The notes under the pieces are model-generated. The model was not told the origin of the DNA. It searched no databases and worked only from the letters and a program-made list of their open reading frames with translations. From assembly GCA_016110215.1 (NCBI GenBank), contig JADWQD010000003.1, positions 3,679,625 through 3,743,624 on the forward strand: 64,000 bases of DNA. Direction: 5' to 3'. Shown piece after piece: positions 10,164 to 18,918 of the stretch. Each line of letters begins with the position of its first letter. Position 1 is the first letter of the stretch. The position numbers and the translations under genes were made by a program. This DNA comes from Capronia americana. Taxonomy: Eukaryota > Ascomycota > Eurotiomycetes > Chaetothyriales > Herpotrichiellaceae.

Positions 10164-10627
10164 CCCAGTTTCGGTGATGGCGGCACCTCGATCGAATGGA
10201 TTGCGTAGATCTGTCGTGGATTGGAGGACGAATAGCGCTCTCTGGGGAGAAGGTGAGATCTTTATGGGGTTTCTTCATCAGGTACTGGCCGGCCATACAA
10301 ACAGGACTCCTGATTCAGCTTGCTTGTCAATCAGGTCCCACGGGATCTTCTGCTTTCTCCGCATTGTCAGAATTGCTTGCTTGTCGCAAATCGTATATTC
10401 CAGGAGTTTGCAACTGTCCAGAATATTCTACGTGGGAGACTACAGCATACCTAGGCGGCTGCTTCATTGTTGCGTGAAGCACAATGTTTGCCACCACACC
10501 CCCCTGCGCTCTCTCTTGGTATATTCGCTCGCAGATATATCATCTTCATCTGAGAGGGTTGTCCTGCCGGCAAAGAGCAGTCAACGTCCCGACGTGCGCC
10601 ATCCTGACGAATAGAAGCATTCCGAAA

Positions 10628-12776
10628 ATGACCCCAGAGGTGGCTCAGCTGCGCCGGTTACTGGACCACTTCAAAAAACAGCTGCGCAATATCGTCGTTC
10701 CCCATATCTGGGAAGCGAGATGTGCCTGGTTGCTGGAGTCGGCGCAGACCAACTGGGTCACTGCAGCCGAAGGTGCACCGGTGGACGGTGGGCTACTCAT
10801 CAGCAAGATAGCCGATGCAGTTATGCACAAGGACCCCTTTCAGCGCCTACTCACTGCGATTGACCACCCTGGCAACAGTGATTTAGTTCCGCTGGACATG
10901 AAAACGATCACGCCGATCAAGAGTGCTGCTTTCAGGGGGGACTGGTATTACTACTTCCTCTACATCCGAGCAACCCAGCGATCATGTTTCGCGTTTCTTG
11001 TTCAGAATCCGTTGGCGCCAGATCTGGTTGCGTTGATTCCACAATCCTTCCTCGACAGAGGCCGAGCATCAGATGGGACGTACCTCGTACAAACCATGGA
11101 GATGTCGCGGCGCGGCGACTTCGTGGAGTACTTCCCAATGACCTGGGGTCCCTTCGTCGTGCCCACGTCGATGCTTGCACGGGCAGTGCAATCCCTCCAG
11201 CAGTACATCTTGCACGAGAGCGAGGAATGGTACGTTGCTGGGCACTTCCAGAATTGGCACGCAGGTCGCTAAGCATGTACAGGAGAAATCCCTACAACGG
11301 TATAACCTTCACCCCTCCGTCTCGTCCCAAGCACCAGACAGCCGCACTCCTACTGCCATCGTCGACGTCATTCTTGAACGATTTTCCGAAGATCGCGCAG
11401 CTCTACCGCGGCTTTGAGGCTCATTCTGACACGTACAAAATTGGTCGGCTCCTGATACGCCCCGGCCTGGGTGATTTCAAGATCGTCCGGTATACGACGC
11501 AGGTACAATCTTGTCCAGTCCCTCCAGCGATCGTCGAGTTTAAGTCATCAATGGCCACCATCGACGACCAGGGCAACATTCACCACGTGGCGGCGTGGAT
11601 GCCGAGGACTTCCTCTGCCCGACCACGAACGACGAGCAAACCCTTCTTCAGCGCCCTTAGCAGCTGGGACTGGCTTCTTAGCGTAGTGAGCGACAAGAAA
11701 CTCGCCCTGTTCGTCTGTCGTGACGACCTTCCAGAGCTTTGGTTCCAAGATCCCACCCCCGATGGTGATCGCGCTCACTGGGCCCTAGACAAGTCACATT
11801 TGAAAGACTACACCGTGTCGTGGGATCCGGACAATGTATCGAAAACGGTCACAGACATGGAACGAATCCTAGATGCCCGCTTATCGAGGACCGGTTCGCT
11901 GAATGCCTCTTTGCCGAGAGGCTTCCATGTCAAGTCTGTCGGCGAAACAGAAGCCACCATGGAGGATGCAGGGAGCGATACGGACGAGGAGAGGGACGCG
12001 ACAGCATCGGCTAACCCACCGCTCCGGGGTACCGTTTCACGATGGTCTCGTCGGCAGTTTGAAGCTGCGCAAGGCCAGTGGCTGGATCAGCTCTGCAATC
12101 GAAGGTGAGCCTTTAACACTTACAATCTTGGTCTGGTCCTTTTGCTGATACGTGTGGCAGAGGATATGGCAGAGTCTACGAATTGGGAACGCACCCCTCA
12201 GGAACTCACGCGTTCGCGAGTGGTCGTCGTGATACCCTTGATGAAAGCTTCTTCAGGCTGCCACCTCACGCACGCCTACTGTTCCTCAACTTTGCGCAAG
12301 TCTGCAGTATCGAGCAAATTGGCATGGGCGACCGTCGTCGAGCTATCCAGTTCATGCACGCCACACATGGGTTAAGCCCGTCTATCTACATCCTGAGTCC
12401 TTACCCTTCAGCTTTCGAGGGGCTCAACCTCTATCGCTATATCGTTCCATCAACGACCATTGCAACGAACGATGAACGCCGTAAGGCCAATCAAGCTGCC
12501 GTTGATCTCGGGTGGAACGCAGTGCCAAGGAACGCGCGACCCGTTCTCGACCGGCAACGAGACTTTATCCAGGATTTCGCGGTCCGTGAGAACGATATTG
12601 TCGATGGCCTTCGCGGTATTTTCGAGGCATGTCCCATTAAGGCCGATGGCCAGTCCAGAACTTTGATCGGAGTCAGCCCACGAGTCTATGTCAGAAGTCA
12701 GTATGAGGCGCTGGAGCAGTACATTCCCTTGGCGAACGGGGAAGTCGAGTTTCTTAAGACGTTGGAAAGTGATTGA
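10628..12776 (+). CDS. Large three-exon protein, unrecognised (about 685 residues)
   Basis: Exons 10628-11229, 11265-12104 and 12161-12776. Intron 1 starts GTACGT and ends GCAG at 11264; an acceptor at 11282 (GTACAG) is also in phase and would remove six residues. Intron 2 (56 nt) starts GTGAGC, has TGCTGAT and ends GGCAG. Both junctions join codons correctly and remove stops. The N-terminal part is helical with aromatic clusters (RGDWYYYFLYI), the middle holds a Ser/Thr/Pro region and an acidic patch (GSDTDEERD), and exon 3 is well packed with hydrophobics. There is no signal peptide and no recognisable catalytic motif. The function is unknown. Confidence 0.65.
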
Positions 12777-13193
12777 TAATGGAGTGACGGAAGGAATTCA
12801 AGAATTTTAGTGCTCTGGAGATCGACCGTACCCTCGACGTTGCGAGAGCACTCTTCCGCGGTCCATAGCTTGCGGAGGCTATAGAGAGGCGCGGCTAGAG
12901 CTCCTTCGGCCGGCCTGCGCGCACCGCAGGCCGCTCACCTCGCTTATCGCTAGGGTTCCAGCAGTTAGTCCTTCGTGGTAGTTATTTCCATTAATAGAGA
13001 CCTTGCCGGTTGGAATCTTGAGAGCCAGATATCTAGATGGTCTATCGTCTGTTAAGATCTTTCAGATTAAATATTTATGGGGATCGGTACGCCCGTGTCT
13101 ATCCAAATTCTTAGCCTAAATTATTATGTTAGGTTATATATTGATGCGAGAAGTTTAAGCTTCAAATCAGCATACACTCTACAAATGTATCTC
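12777..13193. other. Intergenic with GC-rich hairpin
   Basis: No gene seen. It carries the inverted repeat at 12911-12933, then AT-richer sequence leading to the tRNA. Confidence 0.5.
12911..12933. repeat. Perfect 9-bp GC-rich inverted repeat (hairpin)
   Basis: CGGCCTGCG (12911-12919) pairs perfectly with CGCAGGCCG (12925-12933) around a 5-nt loop. It is surrounded by other GC-rich half-palindromes (GGCCGGCC just upstream). It lies between the 3' end of the three-exon gene and a tRNA. It could be a fragment of a palindromic repeat family or a 3'-end structure. Confidence 0.6.
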
Positions 13194-13316
13194 GATACCA
13201 TGGCCGAGCGGTTAAGGCGTGTGACTAGAATTTGTTGTTCCAGGTGTACCTGGGACTCTACTATTCTTGTGTATCACATCTCTTCGGAGGCACAGGTTCA
13301 AATCCTGTTGGTATCG
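13194..13316 (+). tRNA. tRNA-Ser (anticodon AGA) with 42-nt intron
   Basis: The full cloverleaf is visible. The acceptor GATACCA pairs with TGGTATC (13309-13315), followed by discriminator G13316. The D arm is GCC-GAGCGGTTAA-GGC. The anticodon stem is TGTGA/TCACA with anticodon AGA at 13227-13229. The long variable arm CTC-TTCG-GAG is typical of type II serine tRNAs. The T arm is ACAGG-TTCAAAT-CCTGT. The intron occupies 13231-13272, one base 3' of the anticodon, the canonical site for tRNA-splicing endonuclease. It contains the inverted repeat CCAGGT-GT-ACCTGG and a CTCT stretch able to pair with the anticodon. Confidence 0.95.
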
Positions 13317-13321
13317 TCAAA

Positions 13322-13333
13322 GTTTTCTTTTTT
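13322..13333 (+). terminator. RNA polymerase III terminator of tRNA-Ser
   Basis: TTTT followed by TTTTTT within a few bases of the tRNA 3' end, as expected for Pol III. Confidence 0.8.
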
Positions 13334-14265
13334 CCAGGTTTCCTGTTCGACATAGGATCGATTTTTTTGTTTTTTTTCCGACTGTCAAAGTTCCCGCCTC
13401 TGCGTGGCGGTTGTGGCTCTCCTCGCCTCGGCAGAAATCGCAGCTACGCCCCCTTCCCAACTATATCACTCGTGGTTCAAATGTTCTTCTAAATCCTTGA
13501 CATTCAACCACGCGGAATGAAGTCTAATTACTCTTGGCCGCCTTTCTGCAACCAAGGATACAGTAATATCGCAGCTGGAGCAGCCCGAAAGGAAGGTCTA
13601 CATGCATCCAATCCTGAGAGCTCAGATTCCACGAACAGAGAAGTCAACTGCTACCTTGGAAATAACATACCAGTCTTGCTTGTTCGTCGTCTTCATCTTC
13701 ATACTGTATCTGACTACCCTACCAACGCACTCGTGCGCAGACCCCAGTGCAACCTCCGAATCGATGCCTCTTGTCCCACCTGAGAATCAATCCGCCGGTG
13801 TACAAGAAAGCCGAGCAAACAACATGGAGCAGCCAGACCAGATGGGGCATTCAAATCCACCACCAACAGGCAAGCAGGCATTGATACACTCACGGGTTGC
13901 GGCTTGTGTTTGTGCCACCACCACCACGGCGTTTGCCTCAACCTCCTTTCTTCAACCAAGACGGTCGGTTTGCGAACTCAGTTTTCCTTGATTTACGCTT
14001 TGTCGGCGTTTGATCGTATTGTTTCTTTGCCATTGCCATTGCCCTGGACTTTGTCTGCGTCTGAGTGCATCAGCAGCCAACGTTGGGAGACAACCCATCA
14101 TCTTAACTGCCGCAAGTACTTATAGGTTGAGGTATCTTCACAGCGGAAACACTGCACACCGCTACTTACTCCAAGGGACACCACACACCCAAACAGCAAC
14201 CTGGCTACAGTGGCAAGAACAACAGGAACAGGACCAGCAACAAGCCCAACCGCCCACCATCCACG
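13334..14265. other. Intergenic, weak ORF only
   Basis: One open frame (13602-13991, plus, 129 codons) has a hydrophobic stretch near its start (FVVFIFILYLTTL) but otherwise biased composition and no convincing gene structure. Nothing else supported. Confidence 0.4.
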
Positions 14266-14742
14266 ATGCCAAACATGGCAATTTGGCGTTACCGGCCTGG
14301 CAGCTGGTGTGAACCCCTCCTCTTCACCCGTCCCAGCCCGTACAGATACGGCGACGAAGCCATCTTCATCGGCCCCGACGTCAGTGCAACGATCCATATC
14401 CCGCGTGATCGGCACCGCGGGCGACGCCGCCCACCACGCGATTGGGACTACGACAGTGACTCGGGCTACTCGTCCAGCTCATCTTGGTAAGACTGCTGCC
14501 GTGCCGGAACTGAAGAAACGTCAATGGCCGTTAACTAATTGGTGTGGCGTAGGTCCGAGGACTCCGAAACCATCTTCTGCCCAGCACCGCCGAGATGTCG
14601 AGCAGGAAGACGAGGAGGGGGCTGGAACATCAACCGCACCGCGAACATCAACATGCCCGTCAATACCAGTCGCGCCTGCGCCAATGCCATGAATCGCGTG
14701 GTTGTCAACAATATCTACAGGCCGCCTCGACATTGGTATTGA
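14266..14742 (+). CDS. Small two-exon protein, unrecognised (136 residues)
   Basis: Exons 14266-14486 and 14553-14742 are joined over a 66-nt intron with donor GTAAGA, a CGTTAACTAA branch region and acceptor GCGTAG; the junction completes a Trp codon. Exon 1 is rich in Arg, Tyr and Pro, then has a Ser/Asp run (DSDSGYSSSSSW). Exon 2 carries an RRGGGW patch, then an Asn/Ile/Val-rich stretch and ends in NNIYRPPRHWY. The protein is basic, with no signal peptide and no known domain. The good splice signals and continuity across the junction support a real gene. Confidence 0.6.
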
Positions 14743-15849
14743 GTTGACCAGTCAGCGGGCAGACGAGAAGGAGGAGGAGGAAGGCAGGGCTGGGGTGAGA
14801 TGATGTTGAACCTGTCTGGCATTGTGATTCTTGGGTTCGGCCTTGGTCTCAGATTCTGTCTCGATTTATAGAGTATGTATCACTCATTGATAGGCCTGGA
14901 AGCTGCACTGAAAAGGGTCGTCCGTTCATGAAAGGCAGGGAAAGACAACTTGGACCTGCACCTGCAACTGTGAGGAGGAAAGACAATGAGGCCAGGCTGG
15001 ACAGGAGGGAGCCATAGGAGATTTAGTTAGTCTCGTAGCGCATCACTTCTTTCCGAGCACTACCGTAGAGAAGCGTTGGAGCGTGGGTTCGAATCAGGTC
15101 CGGTCGGGTCGGGTTCTGTTGGCCTGCCAAACGTGTTTTGCAAGATAACATGACGACAGAATGAAAGCAACGCCCTGTTATGATTCCATCATTCAGCACC
15201 TTTTCATTACCCTGTCTTACTCTGCTGCGGCTTAACTCCCCCCCCTCTCCTTCGTTCCCAGTAAGAACAGCTCTGACCCGTTCTACATTTGGCGGCTAGA
15301 CGGGGCGGCTAGATCCCTTGCAAGTCTCTCAGATCAATACTGATATACCGCTTTGACAGGTGGATTCGTCTGCTTGCATCTCTTTCCCCCATCGCGTGGA
15401 CCTTTCCAGACATATCCGTGTACGATCGCTGTAGGATACTAGGATGGGACCGCTTTGATCTCCGTGCGATGTCTTGCACCGTCTCAGCTGGATAGGCAAC
15501 TAGGGTAACGTTTTCTTGCTGTAAGCCTGAATCTTTGATGATATAACCGAACTCACCCAAAGTTAGGCTGGGAACATTGGGCTACACAAGCTGCGGTAAT
15601 CTCTGATTCTTGATTCTTGATTTCTGATTCCTGATTCCTGAGCACATGCGTACGACACTCCGCCGTAGTTTCTAGCTAACTGCACTTGGTTGATATTTGC
15701 CATGACGTACTTTTTGCATTCGGCGACCTGACGTTGTGAGGGCGCGATTCGGAGTATCTTCAAGATACGAGGTACTTGGACAGAGATCGCCATAGCTCTC
15801 GAACTTACATCCAAAATTGCTGCTCGCCGCGGGCGGCCATGCAGCGACG
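14743..15849. other. Intergenic upstream of VPS20
   Basis: No gene supported. It holds a C-rich run near 15238-15246 and a short tandem heptamer repeat (15604-15641). A GGTTCGAA box near 15088 is not part of a foldable tRNA. Confidence 0.5.
15604..15641. repeat. Tandem heptamer repeat (TGATTCT/TGATTCC)
   Basis: Five adjacent copies of a TGATTYY heptamer (TGATTCT twice, TGATTTC, TGATTCC twice) and a partial sixth, about 210 bp upstream of the VPS20 start. Confidence 0.8.
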
Positions 15850-16551
15850 ATGGGGAACTCTCAGAGCTCACATAAGATCTCCGCACAGGACAGGTCGGTT
15901 GCCCGTCCTCCGCACTGAGTTCGATTGAGCGCTGACTTGTGTTCCCGCAGGGCGATCCTCGACATGAAGAACCAGCGCGACAAGCTGCGCCAATATCAAA
16001 AACGCATCACCGTGGTCACGAGTCGAGAGACCGAGATCGCCAAAGCATGTCTGGCCAAAGGCGACAAGCAGAAGGCGCTCCTCGCGCTGCGCAGGAAGAA
16101 ATACCAGGAATCGCTCCTCTCGAAGACGGACGCGCAGTTGGAGCAGCTGGAGAAACTGACGAGTAGTGTCGAATTCGCGCTCGTGCAGAAAGACGTGCTG
16201 TTCGGGTTGCAGCAGGGCACACAGGTGCTGAACATGATCCACAAGGAAATGGGCGGGCTGGAAGCCGTCGAGAAACTGATGGGCGAAACCGAAGATGCCA
16301 GGAGGTATCAGCAGGAGATCAGCGACGCGCTGGCCGGCCAGATGTCCAACGAGGACGAAGACGAGGTCGAAGACGAGCTGGAGGCAATGGAAAGGGAGGT
16401 CGTCGGTCTCCCTGATGCGCCGACCAAGACGATCGTAGGCGAGGGAACACTCCCGGAAGTGCCCAAGACGGAGCTCGAACTGGAAGAGGAGAAGGTTCAG
16501 AAGCAGAAGGAGAGGGCAAGGCAGAGACGGGTGGCTTTGGAAGCTTCATGA
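15850..16551 (+). CDS. VPS20: ESCRT-III subunit Vps20 (CHMP6)
   Basis: Nucleates ESCRT-III on endosomes by linking ESCRT-II to Snf7, for multivesicular body sorting. Exon 1 (15850-15893) encodes MGNSQSSHKISAQD, giving an N-myristoylation site (Gly2, Ser6) expected for Vps20. A 57-nt intron (donor GTCGGT, branch GCTGAC, acceptor CCCGCAG) completes an Arg codon. Exon 2 (15951-16551) carries the Snf7-type core: basic helix 1 (MKNQRDKLRQYQKRI), helix 2 (KGDKQKALLALRRKKYQ) and an acidic, Leu-rich C-terminal region resembling a MIM (KTELELEEEKVQ). The total of 214 residues is normal. It converges with the PITH gene, 125 bp apart. Confidence 0.95.
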
Positions 16552-16675
16552 TGCGTTGATTCGTGATTGACTATGCTGGTGGTACATTGATGATATGCAT
16601 TTTTAGCGGTCTCGCATGAACCGAACCGAACCGATGCTCTTGCACTCCCTGCAGGGCTGGAGCATTTTGAAAACC

Positions 16676-17347
16676 TCACTGACCCGACATAGACTCGTTG
16701 GTGTTGGTCAACCCCTGAATCACCTTATGATCCTTTGGATTCGCTGCCGCCTCGTACAGAACATGCACCGGCTCACGGTTCAGCGCCATGAAATCCCCCT
16801 TGAACCCAAGATAACTGACTCTCGTCACGTCCTCCTCCCCTCCCGAATGATTGTCCTCGAAGAAAAGATTGATCGAGGTCGTGCCGTTCCAAAGCGCCCG
16901 ATTCAGAGGTATTTCCGCCACGTCGTTGCTCTTGGGCAACGTCAGTGTCTGGGTCGGCTTGAGGTCTGAAGCCAGGCCGAAGTCCATGTCATCTCTGTTT
17001 CGGAAAAGTTTCAACGTCTGTGGCGCCGAGTCGGAGTCTGATGTCCGGATGATGAGGGAGTAGAGTCTGCACGATCCGGCAAAGGGGATGTGCATCAGCA
17101 GTTGTTCGTCCGCGTCACTTTCGAGGACAGGCTGGTCGTTGAGTCTCTCGTCCCATGTCTTCTGCACGATGGCTGCCCCAGACCGGTTCGCGGCCTCGTT
17201 GAGGGTAGTGATTCCTTCAAAGTCGATCTGCTTGTAGAGGTTCGACTGCAGCGCCGGCTCTAGGTCGTGTGAATGGTCATGTCCTTCGCCGTGGCCATGC
17301 TCATGCCCGTGGTCGTGGTTGTGGTCGTGGTGATGATGCGAAGACAT
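16676..17347 (-). CDS. PITH-domain protein (PITHD1/TXNL1 C-terminal type)
   Basis: A 223-residue single-exon protein. Residues 1-28 are a His/Asp/Glu-rich stretch (HHHHDHNHDHGHEHGHG) that could bind metal ions. From about residue 30 to 215 it is a PITH domain (DUF1000), recognisable by NLYKQIDF near its start, the central block QLLMHIPFAGSCRLYSLII, then INLFFED and VSYLGFKGDF. The family is associated with the proteasome in TXNL1, which has an added thioredoxin domain absent here. Likely cytosolic or nuclear. It converges with VPS20. Confidence 0.92.
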   Translation of the reverse strand: MSSHHHHDHNHDHGHEHGHGEGHDHSHDLEPALQSNLYKQIDFEGITTLNEAANRSGAAIVQKTWDERLNDQPVLESDADEQLLMHIPFAGSCRLYSLIIRTSDSDSAPQTLKLFRNRDDMDFGLASDLKPTQTLTLPKSNDVAEIPLNRALWNGTTSINLFFEDNHSGGEEDVTRVSYLGFKGDFMALNREPVHVLYEAAANPKDHKVIQGLTNTNESMSGQ

Positions 17348-17831
17348 CTTCTGGTCAGTCTACAGTCATTGACTTTGCTGGTCGAAGTATCTGGGACGAA
17401 ACGATGGTCCTTGCTGGGCACTACTCCGTGTTCCCTGCTCTCCAGGTCATAAGGTCCGTGTTACACGTCTTCTCTCGCGGTCTCCGCTTGGTGTCTGGTC
17501 ATTCGTCGACCCATGACGACGCTTTTGCCGCCGCCGAACGGGGAATGGTGGCGATGGCGGGGGTGCTTGGCAGGGCACGCATTCCAAGATTCCTGGACGT
17601 GCCTTCAGTCTCCTCTTGCTTCTCTTCACGCTGCTCTTCCTTCCAGGCGGCGTTCTTCATCGCTGTTGACTTCTCTCTGTCTTCTGAGTGTCTTGTTGCA
17701 TGAACTTGGAAGCTGTTGACTGCTCATCTCACACAAAGATCTTCCGACTGTGTCGTTGCTGTGACGTCGACAAAGTAGCAACCCCGCCAACCTTGGCTTG
17801 AAAGACGAAAGCTCCATCCTCCTCTCACGGG
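17348..17831. other. Intergenic upstream of the PITH gene
   Basis: A 484-bp region with no supported gene; it presumably holds the PITH gene promoter. Confidence 0.5.
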
Positions 17832-18327
17832 CTAGTGGGTACATAGAGCCTCCGTTGTGAAGGCTCTGAACCCATGAAGCCGGACAGCAGGTTTGCTGCA
17901 ACAACATGACGGAGCTCGTTCACAAACACCACAACATTCTCGGACCAATGGTCGATGGGCGCTCAATAACAACACAGCAAACCCAGGCGGGATTAACAGC
18001 TCCACTTTCAAGAAGAGCTCTCTTCCGGTCCCCTGTGGCACAGTAGGAGGCGTTATCTCATCGAACAAGAGGCCCCAGACCATGTCTGGAAGCCTCCGCA
18101 CCAACACCACGGCATAGGGACACCCCGTCGTAATGGTGAGTTTTGTGGTCAAATACAGTCTCCTCTCCATTGGCACCACCTTTGTCGACCTTCCCGTGCG
18201 TGTGAAGATGTAAGTCCAGGAGTTTGCAACTGTTTGTGCTTCAATGGTCAGTGGGTGGAGCTCCATGCTACTGGCAGTCTAAACAAGCCTTACCTCTGTC
18301 GTTTGGTATCTGCAATGTCCCGAGCAT
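17832..18327 (-). CDS. Candidate two-exon gene, unrecognised (143 residues or longer)
   Basis: Exon 18327-18294 (MLGTLQIPNDR) and exon 18229-17832 are joined over a 64-nt intron with donor GTAAGG and acceptor AAACAG, phases matching. Exon 2 reads as folded protein (VANSWTYIFTRTGRSTKVV, then PYAVVLVRRLPDMVWGLLFDE), followed by a Cys-rich stretch. More exons may lie upstream: a frame starting at 18770 (MGDSANFTLQALAVIEGVV) and a second one reading ARPVIVPAHVQQLASVNAYE lie on the same strand, but I could not join them with good splice sites. The gene may therefore be longer, or be decaying. Confidence 0.42.
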
Positions 18328-18918
18328 GGGTAATGCGGGTGCTCATGAGTGTTCTCAATATAATACCCGGTTCCCGTCGACAGGCATCTGTCTGGCCTTC
18401 ATGGTCTCCCTTTTTCACCGGATGCCGCCATGACACCGGCTGCACCCAACCCTCCCTTTGTCTCTGTTGCTCCGACCTGAGAGCATGGGGAACATGGATG
18501 ATGGTAAATATATCTTAAAGGCACGAAGACTCTGATGGAATGAATGTCTTCCATGTCTCATAGGCGTTGACAGACGCCAGCTGCTGGACGTGGGCGGGGA
18601 CGATCACTGGTCTTGCTCCCGCCAGGGTAAGGGATGGAGGATGGATACCTCTTCCGAGGCGGTGAATACACATCGACAACCTCACCGGGACACGGACCAG
18701 GAAAAATATCACCGACGACGCCCTCTATCACTGCCAAGGCTTGGAGCGTGAAGTTCGCACTGTCGCCCATACAAAAACCCTCTTCCGCCAGCCCGACTGC
18801 GATGTTGTGATTCCTTCTCAGCTACATCATCCTCAACGATCACCTTCTTTCGAATCAACAACCAGCATTCTTTCACAAAACACCCACATTCGTTCAAAGG
18901 TCACTTCTGCTCATCGTC
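18328..18918. other. Divergent intergenic region with possible upstream exons
   Basis: It contains minus-strand coding-like stretches around 18515-18770 (see the gene ending at 17832) and the promoter of the five-exon surface protein. No complete extra gene can be assigned. Confidence 0.4.

Noticed and set aside
15030..15115. tRNA-like segment with GGTTCGAATC box
   Set aside because: The T-stem bases do not pair and no matching acceptor or D arm is present.
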